Source of the DNA: Litomosoides sigmodontis
Taxonomy: Eukaryota > Nematoda > Chromadorea > Rhabditida > Onchocercidae
Direction of reading: 5' to 3'
DNA: 64,000 bases
Assembly: GCA_963070105.1 (NCBI GenBank)
Contig: OY718805.1
Coordinates: 5,576,001 to 5,640,000 of the forward strand
Shown here: positions 49,562 through 60,453 of the stretch, one piece after another
Position numbering within the stretch: the first letter of the stretch is position 1
Layout: each line of letters opens with the position of its first letter
Notes under the pieces: model-generated
Told to the model about the DNA's origin: nothing
The model's input: the letters and a program-made list of their open reading frames with translations, nothing else
Database searches by the model: none
Translations under genes and position numbers: made by a program

Positions 49562-52500
49562 CAACACAAGCTCCAATCCATATGTCAATAGCCTTGGTGT
49601 AGCTGACAGGAGGTAGATTGGAGTTAATTGCTGAAGAAAAGGAATGTGATAGCCGAGCCTTTAATGGGTTAGAATTATCAATTATCAAAGCATCGAGTTG
49701 TGCTGTTTTCCTGACAGCAATGAGTTGAAAAGAATTGAATTGATGAACTTTTCGCATTCCTCGCTTTTGCCACAATTTTTGAGCCGTCCGAGCGATAGCT
49801 TCAAGGTGGCGGCGTCGGAGCTATCGAAGTGGGAAGTGCAAAAGAATGTTATTTGAACTGCGATCTCTTCCATCAGATAATCAGATACCTCACGTCACTG
49901 GGATTTCTTCCCACTCAAAGACTGACTGTTAGCAATTAATGAATTGAATGAAAGGCGGCATCATCAACATGATATAATTAAATTTTTCATCAAAAATGTT
50001 GAGGATGGATGTCTGGCCTTTTAATGGAGAAAGAGTTGAGAAAGCTTCACGCCAAACAAATATCGTGAAGGCGGATCCAATAAATAACACACTTTTAGCG
50101 CTATTCTTTTAATACATTTCAATCAGATACCTCACGTCACTGGGATTTCTTCCCACTCAAAGACTGACTGTTAGCAATTAATGAATTGAATGAAAGGATT
50201 TAGACGTTTGGACAATGCTACTTTTATTGATTAAACTTCAAAGAAATAGCTCCCTTCTAGCTAGTTATATAAGATATTAGGAAGATGAAAGAAACACCAT
50301 ATTTTCCCATTTAAATCTTATTAAATTAATCATTCAGTTAATTTGTTTCGTCAGCCGAAAGAATAATTCGTCTTCCATTCAGCGCTAGTATGATTTTATA
50401 AAAGGAGCGCACTTGTGAGTTGGATGTAAAGTGCTATTTGCGCGTAATTGCTGAAGAAGATGGAAATGAGTGAATGTGTTACGCAGTATTGTTATTGTTG
50501 ACGAAAGGTGGACAGCACTGATGACGGAATGAAGGAACTGACCATTTGATTGAGTGATCATTGTCAGAAGCGTGACAATTGCAAGAGGTACACGTGCAGC
50601 GGTGCTTTTCCAATCGATCCAGTATGACACCCAAGACACCCCAACCAACATTGCTGACGGAATGTAAAGTTGCAGGACGAAGAACGAGAAAACGCGACTC
50701 AGCCTAAGTTCCACTCGAAGGCAACTGTACGTTCCTGAATTTAACATTTCTCTAAAAGCAATTTCTATAGCAAAATATTTCATACATTAGACAGATGAAT
50801 GTTGACGTTGTGAAATCAACTCATGAAAGTCAAAGGAATCACACATACAAGCGCATTTTAACACTGATTTGTATTAAATTCAAAAGTGGCACCTGCGATT
50901 TTAAAAGTACAATTACTGGAAGAAATCTGAATCAAAAACGCCGAAGAAAATCTGCGCACATATTGTCCCATAGATGCGCAATGATGAAAGGCTGCAACTT
51001 AGAGTTACCTGTGTTCGTGATGCTGTCACAGGATTTATTTTCAAAGGCAACGATCCGGAAATTCGGCAAAGCATTACTGGCGTCCTTATCAATTGCTATT
51101 GCTGTACGATCCCACTTGTAGACAATATCACTCGTCGTGTAAGCATCTGCAAAATGTGCCACCTCAAATAGCTAGAGATTGACGAGCAGACGACTTATTG
51201 TTTGTTTTTTGCTCTTCGTGTGGCAGTTAATTGGAATGCTTACAACTAGCGAAGTCGATAAGGCACTCTTGAACGTCCATGGGATATCGAATCAAATTCA
51301 TTTGACACGCTAATATTAGAGTTAGCCTGAAATCCATTTCCTTTCTATTTCAATTTTTAACAAGCAAACAGTGGCAATTTTGCTTCGAAATAATAAGCTG
51401 ATAACCTGCGATTATAAATAACTTTTCCGTCGGAGCGTAGTTTGATAAATTTGTTCTCCTGGAAGTAACATTTTTAAATTAATGGAGAAGTGATATTGAT
51501 TGATAAGATGAGAGGTAATAGTAAAAGTTGATTATTATAAATGGATTATAATCAATTAACCTGATCCAGCATATGGTATCTTCCGTTTCGCTCATTTTGG
51601 AAGAACGTATCAGGAATCCAAATTACTTGATCACGAGCAAGATGAATAAAGTTAAAGTTGCGGAAATCACTATGGTCCGTGTATCGAAGTCGATCATCAA
51701 ACCATTCTTGTTGAAAACGAAATTGTGTAACAAACTCCTACGAAAATAGAAAAGTATAAAAATGTATTTTTTGTATTTCATCTGTATGAACCGAGAAGGA
51801 GAAATTTTGGATTAATTTGGAAGTAACCAATATCTTCGAGAAAGTAGTTCATGGACGATTTGTTGGAAAAAATGAAACTTAAAAACTCAAAATGTACACT
51901 GATAGGTGTTGAAAGGATACAAAAGTATGATACTTATAGGTGCATGTTTATGCCGTAATTTTAGTTTGGGCATTTTAAATTATTTAAATAGAGTGAAGGA
52001 TTACCATGTTCCGTTCGCTAATTGCGCCAATAGAACGAATTTCTAAGCTTGTCCATACAATTACCGGTCCTTCTGCATTTTAATTTTTAATTCATTTCAG
52101 TTTTTCCCCCACAATTTCAAAATTTTCAGTGGTACCAATTATAAAAAAATTTGTATAATACCGCAAATTAATATGCTTCAAAAATAAGAAGCTTACTTTG
52201 ACCATTGCTGGGCATTCTCCCGGAAGGTCGTACGGTAGGATCATAGTTATCAAGTAATTCACAAACAGTCATCTGTTCCTTCCACGAGCGGTAATTTGTT
52301 GTGTGTCTGTTGAAGGCTATCCGTTTGCTGAAAAATTGCAGTGAAATCATTTCGTTGATTGAATTTGAATTAATTTAATTAGTTAATAAAATGCAAATAT
52401 TTCAGCTAATTGGCGAACTACTTTTCAATGAAATCTTCACAACTATAGCAACAACTATCCATCATTTTTTCAAGTGAATTAAATCTTTATCCAAGCGATT

Positions 52501-52648
52501 GGCTCATTCTTGAAAATGCTCACCAAGGCTTTGGCCTTTGTTTCCGAGCCCATGAAACATCACTAACTGCTAACGTCATAATTAACACAAGCAGTATTGG
52601 ACCGATAATTTTATTTAGTGCCGCTGATGGCTTCCAGAAGATTAACAT
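49562..52648 (-). CDS. GluCl-like Cys-loop ligand-gated channel subunit, 3' incomplete
   Basis: Pentameric neurotransmitter-gated channel, most like glutamate-gated chloride channels. Nine in-phase exons: 52524-52648, 52197-52327, 52005-52072, 51561-51737, 51406-51458, 51244-51326, 51009-51146, 50543-50734, 49562-49630. They give 345 residues from the signal peptide ([16 protein letters not shown]...) to early M3. Seen: [24 protein letters not shown]; the Cys-loop [15 protein letters not shown] with 13 residues between cysteines; [12 protein letters not shown]; a second Cys pair [13 protein letters not shown], typical of GluCl/GlyR; M1 [21 protein letters not shown]2 [18 protein letters not shown]3 start [15 protein letters not shown]2 is preceded by Ala-Ala-Arg rather than the usual anion-channel Pro-Ala-Arg. 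The start was chosen because the frame upstream of 52648 has no ATG, only a GTG. Exons for the rest of M3, the loop and M4 were not found, so the gene may have a long intron or be truncated. Confidence 0.9.
49879..49955. repeat. 77-bp exact direct repeat, copy 1
   Basis: Identical over 77 bases to 50121-50197, in the same orientation and offset by 242 bp, inside intron 8 of the channel gene. Flanks diverge at once at the right end. Confidence 0.95.
50121..50197. repeat. 77-bp exact direct repeat, copy 2
   Basis: Second copy of the repeat at 49879-49955, in the same intron. No inverted ends or target-site duplication is apparent, so a local duplication is likelier than a mobile element. Confidence 0.95.
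52453..52485. repeat. 33-bp exact direct repeat, copy 1
   Basis: Identical to 52952-52984, in the same orientation and 499 bp apart. One copy lies just downstream of exon 1 of the channel gene (in intron 1), the other upstream of its start. Confidence 0.92.
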
Positions 52649-52951
52649 TTTTGAACGAACGTTGAGCTCGGTGTGCCATTCATCGTAAAAGCGCTTCTGT
52701 CTGATTAATGACTGTGTCAAACGCCATGTTTGAAAAAACACTAACGACGTTGTTATTAGTTTAAAAGTGGAAAATTAGCAACTAATTAATATTAAATGGC
52801 AGCTTCTATACTGACATCATAGAACAAACTTAAAATCGCGAGTTAAAGTATAAATTGATGAAAATTCGAACCAAATATATCAGTAACTTCTATAGAATTT
52901 CGCTATCAATTGCACACCTATAGCTATGAAAATTCACTTAAGCTTAGCAAG

Positions 52952-52984
52952 AACTATCCATCATTTTTTCAAGTGAATTAAATC
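52952..52984. repeat. 33-bp exact direct repeat, copy 2
   Basis: Partner of 52453-52485, about 300 bp upstream of the channel gene's ATG. Together the copies bracket the first exon. Confidence 0.92.
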
Positions 52985-55237
52985 GATAACTTTTTGTTCA
53001 ATTTTTTTTCCCTTTGCATAACATATCATTAAATTAGTTGGTTAAACAAAATGAGAGAGACGTTAGTAACTATAATTCGCTAGTAAACAAAAATTAAAGT
53101 GTTTTAAAGCTTCTAAACTTAAAATCAATAAGTTTGAGGAAAAAAGAAAAAAGCACAAGCAATAAATCTTAATTTGACTGATTGAAGATATTGACGATTA
53201 TCCGGCAGCTTTTGTTCATCCGTTTGTATGTGAGATTTTCTAGACAACTTTTTTACTACTTCAAAGCAATCAGTTAAAGCTGTCATTGACAGAGAGAAAG
53301 TTCCAAATTCCCAAAAATTTTTTGCACTTTATGAAAAAAAAGCTCTTTTATGTAGGATCAGTGTGATTTCGGTTTGGGAAGAGAAATAACTACGAGAAGA
53401 GATAGTACGCAGTTCCGTGCTGCGTGGAAATTTGCTTTCGCATATTAATTGTCAAGAATAAACGTAACATTTATAGGCTGATTTTTCTACGGAAAAGAGA
53501 AAGGAAAGAGGAAATCGCTTGCGTTCGAAAAGCCAAAGTTATCTTTTAAATTTTTCACAAAATAGCACTCTCGTTTCACTAATAGCATTTCCTCTCCGAA
53601 AATTTTGTGCAACGCTTGGCCGAGCCCTCTTTTTCGATAAATATTTTCATTATTTATCGAAGAAAAACTTCGATGTTAAAAAAATTTGAATTGTTGCTGC
53701 GATCGTTTGCACGTTTTGCAAAACGTTTGATAAATTATCTCATACATCTGAAATTTGAAAATTATCGTAACGAAAGAAAAGTAAGGGGCAGAGTTCCCTC
53801 CAAGATTAATATCGGCTTATTGAGAAAATAGGAGGACAAATTTAGGCACAAAGTCTAATCATAGCATTTCATTTTGCGAGACATGTCGTGCAGTTAAAAT
53901 GACAAATGGAAGACCTGAAACGGTCAAAAGAAGAGTGCTTCAAAGCGTACTACTTGCTTTTCCACTTTTCCCTTCTGAAAGGAAAAGGGAGGAAGCGGAA
54001 ATGCTTTCAGGGAGTTGTGTTTCTCAGCTCTTCAAATCCATCCAAAAAAAGAGAGAGAGAGAGGGGAAGAAGAAGACTTTGTTTACTTTTCCTTTATGCA
54101 TCTCGCCAATTGTTAAAATGTCATTGTTATTTTGTGTACAGCAAATTAGCTTCACGTAAATGCGAAACTTTAAAATGCTCTTTAAAGCTAAATGCTTTCT
54201 TTGTTTGGGAGAATTAGCCTCCCTTTAAGTAGTTTCATTGTTACCAGTAATGCAGTGAAACTGATGGAAATATTTTCATTCTTCCCCATCAGCAGTCATA
54301 ACAATGAAGTTCCGTTGCATTGCAATGAGAAATGTGAAGGAGTAAGTAAGTGACTGACTGATATTATTATAAATGAATGTGACAGCAATAGCTTAGGCTA
54401 ATCTAAATTGAAGTGACCTTGTGCAAATAAGAAATTAGCTGTGTCTCTCCTCTCCTAACAACCGACCAGAAAAATTAGCACTGAACACTCTGAAGGCCAA
54501 CAGTTATCAGAAACTTTAGAAATCTTTTAACTATTTCCAAAAGTTGCTTGCTATGGAAAAGTCTTCATGATCTGAAATTCGTAGCAAATCAGTCAAATAT
54601 TAAATTTAGATGGCAGAAGTGATAAAATAAATTTTCTAATGAAGGGGAATATGAGAGAGATGATAGCTTACTCATACATATTCACACTTGAAATTTTGAA
54701 CTGAGAAGAAATAAATGACAGTTATGAACTACGCAAATAATTCCTTTTTTATATGCTTCATTTACTTAGGGAGCGCACTATCACATTTACGCAAACATCC
54801 ATTTATTTTTTTCAAGAAAAAGTCAGTTAAAAATGATGCAACAGAATTTAAAAAATCTTTAAGAGAAATGAAATTCATATTTAAAAGACAGCGAAAGATG
54901 AAAAAGTGTGAATTCTGAACGGACCATTAATTTAATCGGAAAAGAAATTATCTTCCTGCCGACAGAAGAAGGGGAAAGATTTCGTAAGTGAGTTTCTCTC
55001 ATCTATACTGACTTCCGACAGATAGATATAGGTAGGCACTGAAATAGAATTAACTCTAACCAAATTTTACATCCTCGAAATGTCCTCAAATGAACTTCCT
55101 ATCTTCCGCTCTTCCTTAGCAGTTCACAGGATTTCTCTTTCTTCCGACAGCTCCTTTGCAAGCAAAATATACACTCTTTTTGCAACAGAATTAAGCAAAT
55201 CAAACCGATCAGATTTTTATGAAATCCTCCGAACAAT

Positions 55238-55258
55238 GGATGGATGGATGGATGGAAG
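55238..55258. repeat. (GGAT)n microsatellite
   Basis: About five tandem copies of the GGAT tetranucleotide, interrupted at the right end (GGAAGG). Confidence 0.85.
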
Positions 55259-55375
55259 GAGCCGCTGCGTGTGAGTGGATGAGTAGCTGTTGTGCGTGCT
55301 ATATGTATTAAGTGAAAGAAAGTATGGACATTCTTGCAAAGTAATTCTGATAATAACATCTCCCACATTGTTTTC

Positions 55376-55403
55376 GTACACACACACACACACACACACA
55401 CAT
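55376..55403. repeat. (CA)n microsatellite
   Basis: About 12-13 CA dinucleotides in an otherwise unremarkable spacer. Confidence 0.9.
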
Positions 55404-56931
55404 TGCCAAAATAATTCCTTGCGGGTTTTATAAACAAATGACGTGGTCTGTTTTGTGCAGGGAAGGATTTCATTTACGTTGATAACGATGACAACATAAT
55501 TTGTTAGTGGACGAAGCTTCGGCTAAAAAGGATCAATGAGTGAGGGAAGAACAGATCGGTCGTCAACACACAAGTAGCCGCCGCCACAGTGCTACCTTTC
55601 TTTAGGTAATTATTATACGTATGAATTAATTATACGTAATATACGCAAGAAGGTGTGTTTTCAATTGTAAAGAAAGAAGGTAAAATTCACCCACCCAAAT
55701 TTGCTTGTGAGGATGTCAGTGAACTGAAATATCAGTGATATGGAAGGATTAATGGAATGGATTTATCTGATAGCACTGTTTTTAGCTGTAAAAAGTTGAA
55801 GAAAACAAGTGAGGCATAAATTGAAGTAATAATTCAATTTATTCAATGAAGCATGCCTACCGCAATCTTTTTGTTTATATTCCCTCTGCCTCTTTTATCT
55901 GTCATACAATCTTAATTCATTTCTTCTCTACTAAGTGCATGCAAGCTAGATTGATAACGTATTAAGCATAAGGTGAATAAACTTCCATCACGTTTTGTTC
56001 TTCAGTTATCCTTCCGTTTAACGGGCCTGTCCACCTCCTCCCTCCCACACTCCCTCTTTTCTCCACTAATTCCTACACGTAGAAGGAAGCAATCCTTACT
56101 TCGGAGCTACGAATCTGTACTGAATAAACAAATGAGCAGGATCGCCTGTCGCAGGTCCAATGCTTTCATCTCTTCTCGGTGAATTTTCATCAAATTCTTC
56201 TCCAACTTTCGAAAAAGCTATTTGTCATCTTTGATATTTCAAGTTTTTCACAGAAGAAATCAAATTTCAAATCAATTGAACAAATTTCAAGTTGACTACT
56301 ACGCCGCATCAGATATCAGTCGGAGGCGATGAACAAGGCTGTTGGCGCACATAAAATAACTGCGATTCAGATGTTCCCCGAACTATGCACCTTTTCTCAC
56401 TTAAACCTAGAATGCTATTCAAATTTTCTTGCTATCCAAATTTTGATATTAAAGCTTCAAGGACTGAATTGACTATGAGTGTTGAATGCGGAGTATTAAA
56501 TCATGCTGATAATTACTATGGCAGTGTTGGATCGTTCATCGAACATGTAAAATTTGATTTCATCTGTGAAGTTATTCTTCTAAATTATGAACACTTTCAA
56601 TGTTAATCTTTGATAAGCCTCGTTCAAGTACATAATTTATATCACTTCAACTTCATACCGAATTTATCCAAATGACAAATTGTTTCACTGTGATTTTCAG
56701 TGAGAACAGCTTGCATTGTCGTAAATCTTTTTGATCATCAACCAAAATTTATTCCTTCCATTGATTCATTCATCTCGCTAAATCTTCATCATAGTCAGTT
56801 TTTATGCTATGAGTAACGTGCGTAATTTGAATTATGACCCCACCTCTGAACAACTTCAAATTATTTCGTTTTAATTGAATAATGTGCTGCTTGAGAACAC
56901 AGCAAGATGACATATATATCAATTTGTTTCA

Positions 56932-59900
56932 TCACAGGCATTTACGAAGATTCATCAATTCAAACTGAAATTTGCGACGAATCAAAGGAATAATATGATA
57001 TTTCAATATCAAATTAAATTTACTTTCATTTTTAAATTTACTTTTTTATGTGCATATTTTAAAATATGCCCATAAAAAGATTGCCAAAATTTCCATGCAA
57101 GAGAGTTTCTGGAATAGTCACTTAAAAAATTTGATTCCTTTTAGAATTACAATCATTGCAAAAGGTCAGAGGGTAAAACTTTACCTGTTGAGAAATAGAA
57201 TGTGGAATAATAATGTTGCATTGCGAGTCAACCTGATTTGATTGTGAGAAGGCTGATTTGATCGAATCAAGCGTTCCGCTTGTTGCAATACCGGTTGTCT
57301 CAATATCTCCATTTTGCTCCGATTCTTCTTCTATCCTGAAAATTCGGTAGTTTAGTATTTCACATATACTCATTAAACAAAAATCTTGAGTATATTTATA
57401 TTTTAACTGTCCGAGAGTTCAAAAAAGATGAAATTGCAAAACAGACTTCCATTTTATAATTTTATGTTGCAACGTTTGTGGGAAGAAATGAGAGGAAGGA
57501 AAGTTTCGGTAACTCACCGATGAAGGACATACTTCTGCTCCGAATCTTGTTCAGACATTGAGTAGTCGAGTTCTGGAGAAAATCCATATATTTCCATATT
57601 AGTTCGTTTCTGCAATCCTAAAATATTTTGAAGTGCACATTCTCATTCAAAGTATTTTTTCAAATTCTACTTCTTATTTCAACAATTCCTGCCTTTGAAT
57701 TTAAATTAAAAATATTCTAAACTCCACTTTAAGTATAACTGGAATCGATTTCACAGTTTGCACTTCCGTGTTTCTGAAGGAAATTTTACGTATGTTATCA
57801 CAACTCTTACTTCTTTTTTCTTTATGCTTACTTGTCTCAGGACAACAAACTCGTCCCTTTTCGTCCGAGATCGTCTCTCCTTCACTCGGAGCACAAAAGC
57901 TACCACTAATGGACGCGCTTGTATCCAGCGGTGACCCCGTGCTGAACGATGAATCTTGCGGGCTATAATATGTGCTTCACATTTCAACAGCAATATAATT
58001 TGATAATTTAAAGCTCTAAATCTATTGCATGCTCCATTTTAGTCTTCTGTATGCCAAAGGGTTTCGCATGAAGTAGTACACCTGCCAAGAGAGTTTACGG
58101 AATTATTGCTTGCGCTTTTCCTCGTCTTCGCATCGTCGTTATCAAAGCTGTTGCTGCTCTCAGTGATCGCTGGTAACTCTTTTCGCAGATTAACTGAAAT
58201 TAGTGAACTGTTTCCGTTCTGTCCACAGATTTTGTTATCACTTTGTTTGCTCTCGTTAATTGTCGCTTATATAAAAGTGACTAAGTCGTTAGAGTTACTC
58301 AATAATTGCATAAAAAGGATTCTGGGCAGTCTAATGCACCGATTTGGTCCAAAAATGGATCAAAGGAAGCAGCACCGTAAGCTTGTCTCAAATCGCAAAG
58401 TATAAGTTCATTTAATTACATAAAACTTACGTCGTGGTGAACGGACTAAAAGTGTAGGCAATGGTGGTGGCGCATAACTCGGAGTTGGCAACTGAAATTA
58501 GACAAAGTGGAGGAAAGATGTAATGAGTAGAAGTCAACAGTTTTCGAAAATTTAAAAAGTTCAGTGGCATACTTCAAAAGTGGGCAATTTATCGGACTTT
58601 GGTATGCCACATTCACACTGCTGATATCTTTGCTGTTTTGGTTCCAAATAGGATACAGCGGTCTGAAGTCAAAGCAAAATGAATACTTCCTGTGTTCGTA
58701 TTTTTGATAAACAAACCCGTTTGATGGGAATAAAATCTGCATCAAATTTATCCACATTTGAGGATTCCAGCACATTTTCATCCACTATCGTGCTCTGTCC
58801 TTGAGTGACGTCATTCTCGAATAATGTACTTTTACTCTCAAGCGTAGTAAGCAACGATGCAAATGGTGCTGCACATCCTGAAGATTTTTGTTGAATTGAA
58901 AAATGATCCATTAAATGAAATCCGCTATCTGATTTATCACAAACGACTTAAATTCAAACCAATAGCCAAATCTCTCTTAATTAAAAGCATTGTTAAAAGC
59001 GAAAATAAAGAAAATTCGCCGCCTAATAAAAGCTTAAAATTTAAATCAGAAAGTAAACTTCTTGTATGTACATCTTTCTTTACCGTTAAAAGCACCCCTT
59101 GCACTACTCAAGAAATATCGCTATTTTGAAATTTTTAATATATAAGTCAATGAGGTGTTTTTCCATCACAAACAAGAGCGAAGATGGAAAAAAATCAGGA
59201 AGAAAAAGGAAAACGAAGCGCAATTTGATAGAGGAAATTCTACAGTCTTGTACTACAACTTACTTTTTCATAGACACAAGTTCATTACTAAATTAGAAAG
59301 TTTGTAAATATTAATTTTTTTGTAAATATTACGAATTTGTAAATATTAAAAATATTAATTTCTAATTTGTAAATATTACGACGGAACTCTCTAATTCCTT
59401 CCAGCAATTTATTTCTCGCAATCAAACAGCGATATCACAATGTTTTTTTCGGACTCCTTATGTTGTTGTTCATTTTAACTAGCACTTCCATTGCTTGCAA
59501 TTTAAATCACTTCAATCATTTTCATTTTCACCTACAGACAAGCAAGCGAAAAATAAGACCAGTGAATTGTTGAAATCTTAAAAAATTAAAAATAATTGTT
59601 GCAGCAACTTGCAACTGATTTTCTAATTAAACCAAAATTTGAAATTTAAGCAAAATTGATTTTCCTTTCCTCCTGTTGAAACAATTTTGTTGTAATAACC
59701 GCTGTAAAGAACCTTTTCCTGAATTCAGTGGAACGATCATCGTTTTGCCACTGTTCATGCATCTCGGTGGCGGTGGACTTCGTGAGGCGATTGACGTGAT
59801 GCGATGAAGACGTGAAAATGATGTTTCATTATTGTCATCTGTCATGACCATTAACGGTGTCAAACTTTCGAATTCATCCAGTCTTGCCAGTCTAATACCA

Positions 59901-60379
59901 AATATGTCTCGCTGCAAAACATAGAACACAAATTCAAATTCCCTTTTGTGCGTGAAATGCAAATAATTATTGCTAATATGAAATACTTAGCTTTGCAAAA
60001 AAACTTCCCATTATCACCTCTGACCTCGTCCACTACTGATTTTTCCTAATTCTTATGAAAAGTCTCAGAGTGAACGGAATAGCTCTAGTAGTAGTTAGTG
60101 AGAAACATTTTCTTCAGTGCCAGTTATTTCAACACCGCTCGTTTTTAAAAACACCGTTTTTAAAGTAATACAATCGATGAATGTATTGCGAGGATGTATG
60201 ACATTTGTAAACGAACCATTGAGTTGCTTTAATTAAATAATTCATTTTTAACGCATTTAAACTTTACTACAGCGTTTAAATTTTAAATAGCTAAAGTAAT
60301 AACTTGCCTTGCACCGCTCAGGTGATTTAACTTCTGGACTTGCACGACGTCGCTTCGCATAGCAACACAGTATCGGCAT
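56932..60379 (-). CDS. unrecognised cytosolic protein, Cys-Cys/basic N-terminus
   Basis: The eleven-exon model gives about 400 residues: 60308-60379, 59713-59911, 58717-58928, 58573-58662, 58431-58491, 58340-58381, 58082-58193, 57832-57962, 57518-57617, 57185-57335, 56932-56964. All phases match. If the ATG at 60379 is the start, the protein begins MPILCCYAKRRR: paired cysteines beside a basic cluster, like the dual-palmitoylation signal of GAP-43. The frame is open farther upstream, so that segment might instead be the end of a transmembrane helix preceded by unseen exons. The rest is Ser/Pro-rich and disordered, with proline motifs (SRSPPPPRCMNSGK, SYAPPPLPTLLVRSPR) and acidic Ser clusters (MSEQDSEQKY, RIEEESEQNGD). 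The first intron appears to use a GC donor (AAG|GCAAGT). The short last exon (FELMNLRKCL, stop TGA) is the least certain. A membrane-tethered signalling adaptor is one possibility; no family is recognised. Confidence 0.7.
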
Positions 60380-60406
60380 GAATAGTTCTGATCTATCAGA
60401 AATAAT

Positions 60407-60453
60407 TGTCCTACTTGCGATACGTAACAAATGTCCTACTTGCGACACGTAAG
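60407..60453. repeat. 25-bp imperfect tandem duplication
   Basis: Two adjacent copies of a unit beginning TGTCCTACTTGCGA, with one mismatch over 22 bases. They lie just upstream of the first recognised exon of the gene ending at 56932. Each copy carries a CAAGTAGGAC word on the minus strand, so splice or promoter elements may be duplicated. Confidence 0.85.

Larger units (their letters stand above)
52649..56931. other. channel 5' flank and spacer, simple repeats only
   Basis: No exon is supported. Purine-rich (GA)n-type stretches lie near 53.95-54.08 kb, a (GGAT)n run at about 55238-55258 and a (CA)n run at about 55376-55403. Short frames on both strands near 53.6-54.2 and 55.1-55.5 kb are compositionally biased and overlap these repeats. 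Confidence 0.45.

Noticed and set aside
49879..50197. Mobile element or CRISPR-like repeat
   Set aside because: There are only two copies, no inverted ends, no target-site duplication and no coding content. CRISPR is not expected in nematode nuclear DNA.
58857..59296. Plus-strand Lys-rich frames
   Set aside because: They overlap a minus-strand exon on the left and rest on AAA/AAT-rich composition; no acceptor/donor pattern fits.
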